Source: Planctomycetota bacterium (GTDB lineage: Bacteria; Planctomycetota; SZUA-567; H5-PLA8). Taken from it: a DNA stretch of 64,000 nucleotides. The translations under genes and the position numbers were made by a program. The notes under the pieces are model-generated. The model saw only the letters and a list, made by a program, of their open reading frames with translations. It searched no databases and had not been told where the DNA came from. Position 1 is the stretch's first letter. The number at the start of each line of letters is the position of its first letter. The DNA lies in contig JAOSKN010000002.1 in NCBI GenBank assembly GCA_027493525.1, forward strand, positions 2,389,326 through 2,453,325. Reading direction: 5' to 3'. Of this stretch, positions 1-11,667 are shown piece after piece.

Positions 1-7
1 GCGCGCC

Positions 8-2467
<2,460 letters not shown>

Positions 2468-2542
2468 CGCCCGGAGCGTGAGGCCCAGTACGACGTCTTC
2501 GAAGCAGGATCCGGGCCGCCCCGTGCCGCGGTCCGGCGTGGA

Positions 2543-2561
2543 CCGGAGGTTCAGCCTCCGG
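2543..2561. terminator. Perfect 7-bp hairpin between kinase and TpsB-like gene
   Basis: CCGGAGG at 2543-2549 and CCTCCGG at 2555-2561 form a perfect stem with a 5-nt loop, 22 bases before the chosen start of the next gene. No T-tract follows, so it is a weak terminator or a leader hairpin rather than a classical intrinsic terminator. Confidence 0.35.
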
Positions 2562-2582
2562 ATGTGGGAGGTTTGTTGCCGG

Positions 2583-4340
2583 ATGGCCAAGTGGGGTTCC
2601 ATTCTGAGGCGCCTGGCGTGCCTCGCGCTCTGCTCCCACCTGGCCGGCGTGGGCGCGTGGGCGCTTGACGAGCGGCAGAAGCCCAAGGAACCCGAAGTTC
2701 CCAAGCCCGCACCGCCTGAGATTCCGCCCCCCGAAGAGGAAGAAAAGCCCGACGAAACGAAGAAGCTCGACGAGAATAAGGTTCTCGTCGAGGCCCTCAA
2801 CGGCGTGCGCTTCGTCTCCAAGGCCGAAGACGTGCTCAAGGAGACCGACCTGAAGGGCGTCGAAATCGCCGGCGTGGACATGCTCGACCACGACGATTTC
2901 CGCGAAGAGATCAAGGAGGTCCTCGGCGAGCCCATCACGCTCAAGTTCATCCGCGACCTGGCCCGCAAAGCCGTCCTGTACTACCGCGCCCACGACCGCC
3001 CCTTCGTGAAGATCTCCGTGCCCGAGCAGGACATCACGACCGGAGTGGTGCAGTATCTCGTCGTCGAGTCGAAGATCGGCAAGGTCACCATTGAAGGGGA
3101 CCGTTTCTGGCGCACCAAACAGTATGCCGATGCCGTGAACCTCAAGCCTGGAGACGAAATCAGCGAGAAGCAGCTCATTGAGGACCTCAATTATTTCAAT
3201 GAGAACGCGTTTCGTTCCGTGAAGCCGGTCTTCAAGCCCGGCGCAGAGCCGAATACGACGGACCTGGTCTTGCAGGCTGAAGAACGCTTTCCCGTCCGCT
3301 TCTACGGCGGCTACGAGGACACCGGCACGCAGACCACCGGGCTGGACCGCTGGCTCGTCGGATTCAACTGGGCCAACGGGTTCATGCACGAGCACGAAAT
3401 CGGCTACCAGTTCTCCGCCGACATCGAGGCCCGCAGGCTGCTCAGCCACAGCGGATACTGGCGCATCCCGCTGCCGCACCGGCATAAGCTGCAGCTCTCG
3501 GGCGGCTACTCGACGATCCAGGCGCCGATTAACGAAGACCTGAACAATACGGGCTTCAACTTCCAGCTCAGCCTGCGTTACATCGCGCCGCTCCCGCGGC
3601 TGGGGAAGTATCGCCATGAGGCGCAGCTCGGTTTCGACTTCAAGCAGACCGACAACAACCTCGAGTTCGGCGGGCAGGAGGTCTTCTCGTCCCTTGTCGA
3701 CGTGCTTCAGGCGGCCCTGCAGTACAACGGGAACTACCCCGACGACTGGGGCCGCACCAACTTCACGCTCAACGCCTACTACAGCCCGGGCCACCTGAGC
3801 GACCTCAACACCAGCCGCGTCTACGGCCAGGCGCGCGCCGCCACCGATCCGCAGTACGCCTACTCGCTCCTCGCCCTTGAGCGGACCTGGAGTCTCCCCA
3901 AGGAGATCACCTTCGTGAACCGACTGAAGGGGCAGGTCAGCTCGGCCCGCCTGCAGAGTACCGAACAGTTGCTGGTCGGCGGCTTCGCCTCCGTGCGCGG
4001 CTACGACGACCGGCTCATTGCGGGGGATGAGGGCTTCGAGGTCAGCACCGAGCTGCGTTCGCCCAACTTCTCCCTCGGCCTGATCAACGGCGATCCGCAG
4101 TACGATAACCGGATCCAGTTCGTGGCCTTTTGGGAGTTCGCGCGCACGTACAACTTCGCGAATGTCTTTGGCGAGCGGAAGCATACGGACATCGAGAGCG
4201 TCGGAGGCGGCGTTCGCTACCGCCTCGGCTCGCACCTCTCGGTCCACTTCGATTACGGCCGCCAGCTCCGCCGCATCGACGGTAACGTCGAAGGCGGCGA
4301 CCGCGGCCGTATCCATCTGGGCGTGGTCGTCAGCTATTAG
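2583..4340 (+). CDS. Two-partner-secretion transporter (TpsB; ShlB/FhaC/HecB family), Omp85 superfamily
   Basis: Predicted outer-membrane pore that exports a partner TpsA protein. From the ATG at 2583 the protein is 585 aa and begins with a clear signal peptide (MAKWGSILRRLACLALCSHL...). A Pro/Glu/Lys-rich linker follows, then POTRA-like segments (roughly residues 60-230) and a C-terminal beta-barrel with alternating aromatic strands (RFYGGYEDTGT, LLVGGFASVRGYDDR). The VRGY motif is typical of the family. The start is chosen because GGGAGG lies 11 bases upstream and the signal peptide begins there; an in-frame GTG at 2478 would add 35 residues that do not look exported. No TpsA partner is encoded nearby, so the substrate is unknown. 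Confidence 0.82.
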   Translation: MAKWGSILRRLACLALCSHLAGVGAWALDERQKPKEPEVPKPAPPEIPPPEEEEKPDETKKLDENKVLVEALNGVRFVSKAEDVLKETDLKGVEIAGVDMLDHDDFREEIKEVLGEPITLKFIRDLARKAVLYYRAHDRPFVKISVPEQDITTGVVQYLVVESKIGKVTIEGDRFWRTKQYADAVNLKPGDEISEKQLIEDLNYFNENAFRSVKPVFKPGAEPNTTDLVLQAEERFPVRFYGGYEDTGTQTTGLDRWLVGFNWANGFMHEHEIGYQFSADIEARRLLSHSGYWRIPLPHRHKLQLSGGYSTIQAPINEDLNNTGFNFQLSLRYIAPLPRLGKYRHEAQLGFDFKQTDNNLEFGGQEVFSSLVDVLQAALQYNGNYPDDWGRTNFTLNAYYSPGHLSDLNTSRVYGQARAATDPQYAYSLLALERTWSLPKEITFVNRLKGQVSSARLQSTEQLLVGGFASVRGYDDRLIAGDEGFEVSTELRSPNFSLGLINGDPQYDNRIQFVAFWEFARTYNFANVFGERKHTDIESVGGGVRYRLGSHLSVHFDYGRQLRRIDGNVEGGDRGRIHLGVVVSY

Positions 4341-4537
4341 GGTTCGGAGTTTCGCAGCCCGGATCGCTCTTCCCTACCGAAACACGGCAGGGCTCAGGAG
4401 CAGGAAGCGCGTTTTCGCCCTCGCTCGGATCCGGCGTTCAGGCGCTTGTAGTTCACCGCCCGGCACGTATCCTGCCACCTTTCCCGGCGCGATTCGTCCG
4501 CGCGATGTGCAGCTTCGATGAACGAAAGGATGCCGCG

Positions 4538-5701
4538 ATGCCTTACCAGGTCGCCGACCGCTTCAAGCATCTTCCTCCGTACCTCTTCGCCGAGATTGAC
4601 AAGCGCAAGAAGGCCGCGCTGGCCGCCGGCCACGACGTGATCAACCTGGGCATCGGCGACCCCGACACGCCGACGCCGAAGATCATCATCGAAGCACTGC
4701 AGAAGGCCGCCGAAGATCCCGCGACGCATCAGTACGCGCTCGACAACGGCGATCCGGCCTTCCGCGCCCAGATCGCGGCATTCATGAAGCAGCGCTTCGG
4801 CGTGGACCTGGACCCCGGCAGCGAGATCTACCCGACCATTGGCAGCAAGGAGGCCCTGGCCAACTTCGCCTTCGCCTTCGTCAACCCGGGCGACATCACG
4901 CTGGTGCCCGAGCCTTGCTATCCCGTCTACCGCGGCTCGACCTACTTCGCCGGGGGCGTCCCGCTCTACATGGATCTGAAGGAAGAAAACGACTTCTTCC
5001 CGGACCTCGACGCCATCGACCCGCGCGACGCGGCGCGCGCCAAGGTGCTCTGGCTCAACTACCCCAACAGCCCAACGGGGAAGCTCGCCACGCGCGAGTT
5101 CTTCGAAAAGGCCGTCGCCTTTGCCAAGCGGTACGACATCCTGATCCTTCAGGACGCCGCCTACACCGAGATGTTCTTTGACGGGCGCGCGATCAGCATC
5201 CTCGAGATTCCCGGCGGCAAGGACGTCGCGCTGGAACTGCACTCCTGCTCCAAGACCTTCAGCATGACCGGCTGGCGCGTGGGCTGGGCTTGCGGGAACA
5301 AGGACCTCGTGGCCGGGCTGGGGCGCATGAAGAGCAACGTGGACAGCGGCATCTTCACGGCCGTGCAGCGCGCCGCCATCGTCGCGCTGCAGCATTATGA
5401 CGAGATCGTCCCGCCGCTGATGAGCATGTACAAGCAGCGCCGCGACACGTTCTGCAACGGGCTGAAAGCCATCGGCTGGAAGGTCAAGCCTCCCGAGGCC
5501 ACCTTTTATTGCTGGATCCGCGTGCCGGACGGGTTCACCTCGACCCAGACCACGCTGCGGCTGCTGGAGGAGGCGCACATCGTTACGGTGCCGGGAAACG
5601 GCTTCGGCGCGCCGGGCGAAGGATACGTGCGCGCGACGCTGACGGTGCCCGAGGCGCGGCTCGCCGAGGCCGTTGAGCGCATCAAGAAACTGAAGTGGTG
5701 A
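4538..5701 (+). CDS. dapL: LL-diaminopimelate aminotransferase
   Basis: PLP-dependent class I/II aminotransferase predicted to convert tetrahydrodipicolinate directly to LL-diaminopimelate, bypassing the DapC/D/E steps of lysine and peptidoglycan-precursor synthesis. The 387-aa protein shows LGIGDPDTPTP near the N-terminus, the NYPNSPTG motif, and SCSKTFSMTGWRVGW around the PLP-binding lysine. These resemble the DapL group more than aspartate aminotransferases. The ATG at 4538 has GAAAGGA 7 bases upstream; an ATG at 4505 lacks a ribosome site. DapL is common in Chlamydiae and other PVC-type bacteria. A broader-specificity aminotransferase cannot be fully excluded. Confidence 0.83.
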   Translation: MPYQVADRFKHLPPYLFAEIDKRKKAALAAGHDVINLGIGDPDTPTPKIIIEALQKAAEDPATHQYALDNGDPAFRAQIAAFMKQRFGVDLDPGSEIYPTIGSKEALANFAFAFVNPGDITLVPEPCYPVYRGSTYFAGGVPLYMDLKEENDFFPDLDAIDPRDAARAKVLWLNYPNSPTGKLATREFFEKAVAFAKRYDILILQDAAYTEMFFDGRAISILEIPGGKDVALELHSCSKTFSMTGWRVGWACGNKDLVAGLGRMKSNVDSGIFTAVQRAAIVALQHYDEIVPPLMSMYKQRRDTFCNGLKAIGWKVKPPEATFYCWIRVPDGFTSTQTTLRLLEEAHIVTVPGNGFGAPGEGYVRATLTVPEARLAEAVERIKKLKW

Positions 5702-5754
5702 AGCGCGGCCGCGCGGGTTGCGCGGCCTGCACATACTCAGAAAAGGAGCGAACC

Positions 5755-6426
5755 ATGTTCCGCCAATCGACGGTCCTGTTCATTGCGCTGCTCTTCGCCG
5801 GGCTCTGTGCCGCGCCCGCCGCGCGCGCCCTAGACCTTCCGGGCGGTATCGGCAAGAAGAAGGAAAAGAAGAAGGACGAAAAGAAGTCCGAGCCGGCCGC
5901 GGAGAAGAAGGAAGCCCCCGCTGCCGAGGAGAAGCAGGAAGAGCCCGCCGCCCAGCCGGCTGCGGAAGAGAAGAAGGCAGAGCTAGCCGCGCCCGCCGCC
6001 GGGGGCGAGGTCAACGAACAGGAAGTCTCGGTGAACGCCGAGGCGTGGGAAACCTATAAGACCTTCAAGGTCGGAGATTTCGTCGAATACGGCATGCCCG
6101 CCAACCCGGGCATGAAGATGCGCTACGAAGTCGAGGCGGTTGGCGACAAGACCGTGACCGTCCTGACCTCGCAGGCGGGGCCGGGCTTCAGCAACAAGAC
6201 CCGCGTGAAGTACGTTTTCCAGGATGCCGCCTCGATCGCGAAGGAAAAGCTCGAGATTGCCGGAAAGACGATCGAAACGACTCGAACCGACATGACCTCC
6301 AAAGGCAAGGTGGTCAGCCGAACGTGGTCCAGCAAGGACATCCCGCAGTTGATGGGCGGCATGGTGAAGTCGGAGGCCGACGGCACGGTGAGCATGGAGC
6401 TGACCGACTTCGGGCACGGAAAGTAG
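5755..6426 (+). CDS. Secreted protein of unknown function with Lys/Glu/Ala-rich linker
   Basis: A 223-aa protein with a strong signal peptide (MFRQSTVLFIALLFAGLCAA...) and good ribosome site AAAGGAG. Residues about 35-85 are a low-complexity Lys/Glu/Ala/Pro linker, followed by a globular domain of about 135 residues rich in beta-strand patterns (YKTFKVGDFVEYGM, MKMRYEVEAVGDKTVTVLT). The domain is not recognised. The fold pattern could be a small periplasmic beta-barrel; no catalytic motif is visible. It lies 53 bases after dapL and 13 before the carbonic anhydrase gene, so the three may be co-transcribed. Confidence 0.75.
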   Translation: MFRQSTVLFIALLFAGLCAAPAARALDLPGGIGKKKEKKKDEKKSEPAAEKKEAPAAEEKQEEPAAQPAAEEKKAELAAPAAGGEVNEQEVSVNAEAWETYKTFKVGDFVEYGMPANPGMKMRYEVEAVGDKTVTVLTSQAGPGFSNKTRVKYVFQDAASIAKEKLEIAGKTIETTRTDMTSKGKVVSRTWSSKDIPQLMGGMVKSEADGTVSMELTDFGHGK

Positions 6427-6439
6427 AAGCGGCGCAATC

Positions 6440-7081
6440 GTGCGGGTACTCGGCCACCTCATCGAGAACAACCGGCGCTGGGCGGAGCGTTTATCCGCCC
6501 AGCAGCCGGGTTTTTTCCGCGAACTCGCGGCGCTGCAGCGCCCCGAGTACCTCTGGATCGGCTGCTCCGACAGCCGCGTCCCGGCCAACCAGATCGTGGA
6601 CTTGCGGCCGGGTGAACTCTTCGTCCAGCGCAACATCGCCAACCAGTTTTCGCACACCGACCTTAACGGCCTATCCGTCCTCCAGTTCGCCGTCGACGTA
6701 CTCTCGGTGAAGCACGTGATCGTCTGCGGCCACTACGGCTGCGGCGGCGTCCAGGCGGCGCTCCAGAACGTCCAATTGGGCATCGTGGATAACTGGATCC
6801 GCGGCATCAAGGACCTGGCCGAGCGCAACCGCGCGGAACTCGACGCCTTGACCGTGCAGGGCGAACGCGTCGATCGGCTCTGCGAACTCAACGTGGCGCA
6901 GCAGGTCGCCAACGTTTGCCACAGCACCGTCGTTCAGGGCGCGTGGAAGCACGGCAAGGAACTCTCGGTCCACGGTTGGATCTACCACCTCGAGGATGGG
7001 TTGCTCCACGACCTGGGCCTGTGCTTCTCCTCGCCCGAACAGGTCCCGCCGATCTACCACCCGCCTTCGCCGCTCGGTTGA
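6440..7081 (+). CDS. Beta-class carbonic anhydrase
   Basis: Zinc enzyme for reversible hydration of CO2 to bicarbonate in the cytoplasm. The 213-aa protein has the zinc-ligand and active-site motif CSDSRVPANQ and the second zinc motif CGHYGCGGV, both expected for beta-carbonic anhydrases, and is close to the usual 200-220 aa length. Translation appears to begin at GTG 6440, since MRVLGHLIENNRRW aligns with the usual amphipathic N-terminal helix. The ribosome site is weak (AGAAGCGG), suggesting coupling to the upstream gene 13 bases away. Confidence 0.93.
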   Translation: MRVLGHLIENNRRWAERLSAQQPGFFRELAALQRPEYLWIGCSDSRVPANQIVDLRPGELFVQRNIANQFSHTDLNGLSVLQFAVDVLSVKHVIVCGHYGCGGVQAALQNVQLGIVDNWIRGIKDLAERNRAELDALTVQGERVDRLCELNVAQQVANVCHSTVVQGAWKHGKELSVHGWIYHLEDGLLHDLGLCFSSPEQVPPIYHPPSPLG

Positions 7082-7107
7082 GCGCCGGCCGTCATCGGAG
7101 TGGAGCC

Positions 7108-7587
7108 ATGTCCGCGTCGCCTCGGTTGGATGATCTGCGCAAGCAGCTTGAAGCCGCCTACCGCAGGAGGGCCTGGCACGGCTCGAACCTGAGGGGCCTG
7201 CTGCGCGGCGTAGATGCCCGTCGCGCGGCCTTCCGCACGCAGCCCCGGCGTCACAACCTATGGGAACTGATCGTGCACTGCGCGTATTGGAAGTATGCCG
7301 TGCGCCGCCAGATTTCCGGCGAGCGGCGCGGCGGCTTTCCGCTTAAGGGCAGCAACTGGTTCAAGCGTCCGGTCGAGCCGACCGAAGCGGCCTGGCGCGC
7401 GGACCTCCGGCTGCTGGATCGCGAACACGAACGCCTGATGGACCTGCTCTCGAGCCTGCCCGCTGGCGCGCTGGACCGCAAGCCGGCCGGCAGCCGCTTC
7501 ACGGTCGCGGAATTGCTCGCCGGCGCAGCGGCCCACGATCTCTATCACGCCGGCCAGGTGGCATTGCTTAAGCGCCTGGCGCCCTGA
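7108..7587 (+). CDS. DinB-like (DUF1572/DfsB-type) four-helix-bundle protein
   Basis: A 159-aa protein resembling the DinB/YfiT metal-binding four-helix-bundle superfamily. The conserved pattern LWELIVHCAYWKYAVRRQI near the first third, and LLAGAAAHDLYHAGQVALLK near the C-terminus, supply the two histidine regions that usually bind a divalent metal (H in IVHCAYWK; H...H in AHDLYHAGQ). Members include thiol transferases and damage-inducible proteins; the reaction here is unknown. ATG 7108 is preceded by GGAGTGGA. It follows the carbonic anhydrase gene by 26 bases. Confidence 0.72.
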   Translation: MSASPRLDDLRKQLEAAYRRRAWHGSNLRGLLRGVDARRAAFRTQPRRHNLWELIVHCAYWKYAVRRQISGERRGGFPLKGSNWFKRPVEPTEAAWRADLRLLDREHERLMDLLSSLPAGALDRKPAGSRFTVAELLAGAAAHDLYHAGQVALLKRLAP

Positions 7588-7607
7588 GCGGCCCGCGCGC
7601 ATCCTTA

Positions 7608-10193
7608 ATGCATCAGGTGCGGAAATCTGGTATCCTGTATTTATATTCGGGTCGGGGAGACCAATCTACCTTGGCAGGAAACGCGCGAGCTTCCGGAGGC
7701 CATGCGACGCCTCGCGTCGTCGGGGGCTACGAAATCGTCAAGCCGCTGGGTCGCGGCGCGATGGGCATGGTTTTTCATGCGCGGCAGGTCGGGCTCGACC
7801 GCGTCGTGGCGTTGAAGGTCCTTGCCCCAGAAATCGCAAGGGATCGCCAGTTCATCGAACGGTTCCAGCGCGAAGCGCGCGCCTCGGCGCTCCTCAACGA
7901 CCTCCACATTGTCCAGGGCATCGACGTCGGCAAGGACGAGGCGACGGGGCTCTGGTACTTCGCCATGGAGTACGTCGACGGGCCTTCACTCGACAAGCTG
8001 CTTAAGAAGGAAGGCGCGCTCGAAGAGAACCGCGTCCTGGGGATCGGGCGCGACGTGGCCAAAGCCCTGGCCTGCGCCGAACGGCACAAGGTCGTGCACC
8101 GAGACATCAAGCCGGACAACATTCTCATCGCGAGCGACGGCACGGTGAAGCTTGCCGACCTTGGGCTGGCCAAGCGCACCAACGCCGAAGGCGACGCGGG
8201 CCTGACTCAGGCCGGTTCGGCGGTGGGCACCCCGCTCTACATGTCCCCCGAACAGTGCCGCGGACAGATGGACAACCTCGACATTCGCACCGACATCTAC
8301 GGCCTGGGCGCGACCTTGTTCCACCTCCTGGCCGGCAAGCCCCCCTACGAAGGCAACGCGGGCCCGGTCATCATGACCAAGCATCTCAGCGAGCCCATCC
8401 CGCTCCTGCATCGCATCGATCCGCGCATCAGCGAACCCACCAGCCGCCTTATTGCGAAGATGATGGCGAAGGAGCCCGATAAGCGCGTCGGCTCCGCGAA
8501 GGAACTCGTGGATCAATTCGAGAAGCTCCTCGACCGGACGCGCACCGGAGGCGCCCGCGCGCCCGCGGGCGCGGGAACCACTGGGCACAAGATGCCGATT
8601 CGCGGCGGCACGACCAATCTCGGAACGCCGGTCGGAGCGCAGAGCACGGTCGGTCCGCGGCGCATGGCGCGAGGCGCCTCGTCGGGAAGCCTGATCGCCG
8701 CCGCCCTTGCCGCGCTGGTCCTCGTGGGCGTGGCGGCCCTTGTGCTGCGCGGCGGCGACGAGCCGCGCACACCGTCACGCAAGCTCGACACACCCCGCGA
8801 GCCTGTAGTAGAAAAGACGCCTGAAGCTCTCGCCGCGGTGGTCTCTGCAGAGTCGAAGACCGGGAAGACGGACCCGGAGGCCAAGACCGCGCCGGCCGCG
8901 CCCGCGCCACCTCTACCCGATCCACCCGCGGCGCCGCAACCGGCGACGCCTGAGCCCTCGCCGCAGGCAAAGACGGCCGAACCGGAGAAGACCCAGGTTC
9001 AGACGCCTGCCAAGGTCGAAGCGCCCAAGCCGCAGCCGGAGGAGCCCAAGGCCCCGCCCAAGCCGCAGCGGCTGCCGGTGGAAGAGGCCTACGCCATCCT
9101 CAAGGATGTCTATGCCGAAGTGGAACCGCTGCTCAAGACGGGCCGCCTTGACGACGCGCGGGAAATGCTGGCGCGTGCCCGTCGCGATCCCAAGCGGGTT
9201 GCCTGCGCGCCGGATCTGGACCTCGACCTGCTCTGCGTCGCCGGGATGCGCAAGATTCGCGAATCGGCGGTCGAGGAACTGCGCAAGAAGGCCGGGCAGG
9301 AAGTTACGCTTCGCAAGAGCGGACAGAAGTTCACGGGCACGATCTCGATCAAGCCCGACCTGCCGGGCGTGACCCTCGCGGTCAAGAAAGGGCCCGAGCT
9401 GACCTTGGCCCCGGAACAGCTCGACGTGGAGGACGTGCTGGCCTATGCCCCGCTGAGCAAGATGAAGCCGGGCGAGGTCGCCGCCGTACAGGGCGTCTTT
9501 CAGATGGCTGCAGGCAACGTGAAGGAGGCCAAGGCCCGGCTGCAAGCCGCTGCACAGCATGGGTTGGCCGAGCAGGTCGCGCTGCTCCTCTATCGCCTCC
9601 AGGTTGCCGAGATCGGAGAGGCCGAGGCCGCCGCGGGGAAGGTGTGGCAGGCGGCCGAGGCGTGCTTCCAGGCCAAGTCGCTCAAGGAGGCCGAAGCCGC
9701 CTATCTGGCCCTGAAAAAGGATCATGCCGAAACGGAATTCGTGAAGCAGCGCGAGGATGAATTGAAGGCGCGGCTGGAGGCCATCGCCTTCGCCAACAAG
9801 CCGAAGTTCAGCTTCCGCGAAAAGGAAAGCATGGCGCTTTTCGATCCGGGGTTCAAATCGGGACCGTTCCCGCCCATGGACAAGCCCGATCCGCTGGGGC
9901 CGTTCGAGGGCAAGCCGACCTACTTCAATCAGAAGACGGGCGGCGAGGTCGTCTACGAAATCCACGCGCCCGAGGCGCTTTCGCGCCTGCGTTGGAAGGG
10001 TGGGGCGATGCAGCGCATGATGGTTGTGGTCGAGGACATGGCCGGGAAGGCGATCAAGGAGTTTGGACCGATCAACGGCGGCAATGTCTGGCACGAGGAG
10101 AATTTCGAGTTCCCGCCGCAGCGGCACTTCGTCCTGCGCATCAAGAATCAGATATCGTCCTGGTATTTCATCCAAAATCTCGAATTCAAATAG
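7608..10193 (+). CDS. Ser/Thr protein kinase with large extracytoplasmic region
   Basis: Protein kinase of 861 aa. It has GRGAMGMVFHARQ (glycine loop), HRDIKPDN (catalytic loop) and DLG in place of DFG (VKLADLGLAK). A membrane helix (SLIAAALAALVLVGVAALVL) near residues 365-385 is followed by an Ala/Pro/Lys linker, a TPR-like helical region, and a C-terminal domain of about 130 residues with a jelly-roll look (FSFREKESMALFDPG through SSWYFIQNLEF) that may bind carbohydrate. ATG 7608 has no ribosome site; a TTG at 7671 is preceded by GGGGAGA about 12 bases away and may be the real start. Its 3' end overlaps the convergent PhyH gene by 8 bases. No FGE domain is present. Confidence 0.88.
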   Translation: MHQVRKSGILYLYSGRGDQSTLAGNARASGGHATPRVVGGYEIVKPLGRGAMGMVFHARQVGLDRVVALKVLAPEIARDRQFIERFQREARASALLNDLHIVQGIDVGKDEATGLWYFAMEYVDGPSLDKLLKKEGALEENRVLGIGRDVAKALACAERHKVVHRDIKPDNILIASDGTVKLADLGLAKRTNAEGDAGLTQAGSAVGTPLYMSPEQCRGQMDNLDIRTDIYGLGATLFHLLAGKPPYEGNAGPVIMTKHLSEPIPLLHRIDPRISEPTSRLIAKMMAKEPDKRVGSAKELVDQFEKLLDRTRTGGARAPAGAGTTGHKMPIRGGTTNLGTPVGAQSTVGPRRMARGASSGSLIAAALAALVLVGVAALVLRGGDEPRTPSRKLDTPREPVVEKTPEALAAVVSAESKTGKTDPEAKTAPAAPAPPLPDPPAAPQPATPEPSPQAKTAEPEKTQVQTPAKVEAPKPQPEEPKAPPKPQRLPVEEAYAILKDVYAEVEPLLKTGRLDDAREMLARARRDPKRVACAPDLDLDLLCVAGMRKIRESAVEELRKKAGQEVTLRKSGQKFTGTISIKPDLPGVTLAVKKGPELTLAPEQLDVEDVLAYAPLSKMKPGEVAAVQGVFQMAAGNVKEAKARLQAAAQHGLAEQVALLLYRLQVAEIGEAEAAAGKVWQAAEACFQAKSLKEAEAAYLALKKDHAETEFVKQREDELKARLEAIAFANKPKFSFREKESMALFDPGFKSGPFPPMDKPDPLGPFEGKPTYFNQKTGGEVVYEIHAPEALSRLRWKGGAMQRMMVVVEDMAGKAIKEFGPINGGNVWHEENFEFPPQRHFVLRIKNQISSWYFIQNLEFK

Positions 10194-11055
10194 CTGCGGC
10201 TTGTGGCTCTGCCTTTTGGGCCCAGGCCTCGCGGAAATTCAGGATGAAGCGCTCGTAGAACGCGCGCGCTTCCGGATGCAGCCCGTCCAGGTAGCCGGGC
10301 TCCAGGAACCACGGCTGGTCCGTGAAGTAGTCGAACGGCGCGCGCTGCGCGGTGGTGTAGGTGAGCATGAGCGTCCGGCGCGGCTTGTCGGCGTGGTAGC
10401 GGCCGCGGTGCAGCCCGCAGGAGTTGAATGCCGCCGCGTCGCCCGGTTGGAGCGCCAGGCGCAGCGCCCCCGGCAGCGGCTCGCGGTTGTGCTTCTTCCC
10501 CTCGCTCAAGCGGACCCGCAACTCTTCCGGCGTATCCCAGCGCAGGTGCGAGCCCGGCACGAATTCGATATCGTCCGAAGGCACGAGCGGAATCTGGAGC
10601 TGCACGCCGTCGCTGAAGTTGTGCGCTCGGTCCAGGATGGCCTTCTTTTCCTCTTCCGGATCGGGCGTTCCGAACTGCGAATCGCGGTGCCAGTTTCCGT
10701 CTTCCTTTTTGTGCAGCGGATTGAAGAAGTGGCTGAAGCAGCGGAAGAGCGGCGCACCGCCTAGGATGGTGCGGACGAAGTCCAGGACGCCAGGGTCCGC
10801 GCCGGCTTCCATCAGCTCCAGGAATTCGTGCCGGTTGTCCGGCTCAAAATACCCCGGATGATTCATATGCCGCATCGAGATGGCGTCCGGCCCGCCGCCG
10901 GGTTTGCCCGTCTCGGCCGATGCGACCCGCCAGCGTCCCAGGATGCGTTCGAGGATCCCCAGCAGCCGCGCCGCGCGCTCCGGCGGAAACAGTCCGCGGA
11001 CCACTACATAGCCTTCTTCGTTCCACTGCCGTTTCCACGTCGCATGCCGGTTCAT
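10186..11055 (-). CDS. Phytanoyl-CoA dioxygenase (PhyH) family Fe(II)/2-oxoglutarate oxygenase
   Basis: Predicted non-haem iron oxygenase of 289 aa. The double-stranded beta-helix iron triad can be read as the HxD of NWHRDSQFG and the distal histidine in SCGLHRGRYH; the arginine of KPRRTLMLTY would bind 2-oxoglutarate. EEGYVVVRGLFPPE is the typical PhyH N-terminus. The substrate cannot be predicted. The gene stands alone on the minus strand; its stop overlaps the stop of the kinase on the other strand. Confidence 0.85.
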   Translation of the reverse strand: MNRHATWKRQWNEEGYVVVRGLFPPERAARLLGILERILGRWRVASAETGKPGGGPDAISMRHMNHPGYFEPDNRHEFLELMEAGADPGVLDFVRTILGGAPLFRCFSHFFNPLHKKEDGNWHRDSQFGTPDPEEEKKAILDRAHNFSDGVQLQIPLVPSDDIEFVPGSHLRWDTPEELRVRLSEGKKHNREPLPGALRLALQPGDAAAFNSCGLHRGRYHADKPRRTLMLTYTTAQRAPFDYFTDQPWFLEPGYLDGLHPEARAFYERFILNFREAWAQKAEPQAAAI

Positions 11056-11667
11056 CGCGGGCTCCTGGATGGGATTCGTTGCAGGAAATTTACCCCGCGA
11101 ACCATGGCCCCGGAATGGACGCCCGAACGGAGTTCCTGGATTTTTGAAAGGCTGGGCTATGGGGGATCGGAGAAAAGCAGAATCAGCAGCGCTATATAAC
11201 TACCAGTGCTCAAGATGATCCACAGTAGGGATTGGAGCGAGAATTGGATACTGGATTTGGGCCAGCCCATGCATCCTTCCGCCCTCCGCTTTTGCAGCAG
11301 CAGGAAAACAACGTTGTCCGCAATCCAAAGGGAACAGACCGCACATACGGATACTTCTACGAGCATCTGTCCCGGCCCCTCAAGGACCGTAATTGCCAGC
11401 AGGGCAGCCAAAACCGCATGGCAAATGAGTATTAATCTACCCAGGATGTACCAGCGATCCGTCCTTTTGTCGAACTTTTCACTCGGAACAATCAATCCCA
11501 AGGCGCCGCCGAGAATCGCCAAACTTGCAATGCATGCGTAGCTGGAAGCCACCGGGAGTATCCAGGTCGAAAACATGGCAATCGCAATGGGAAGTAGAAT
11601 GCCTCTATCTTTCTGATTGAGCTGGTAATGCGCATATCCTATTCCTGATCCGGCGAGCGCGGCTCCA

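Noticed and set aside
7621-7660. Promoter for the second kinase (TATCCT/TATATT boxes)
   Set aside because: A -10-like box is present but no convincing -35 at correct spacing could be found.
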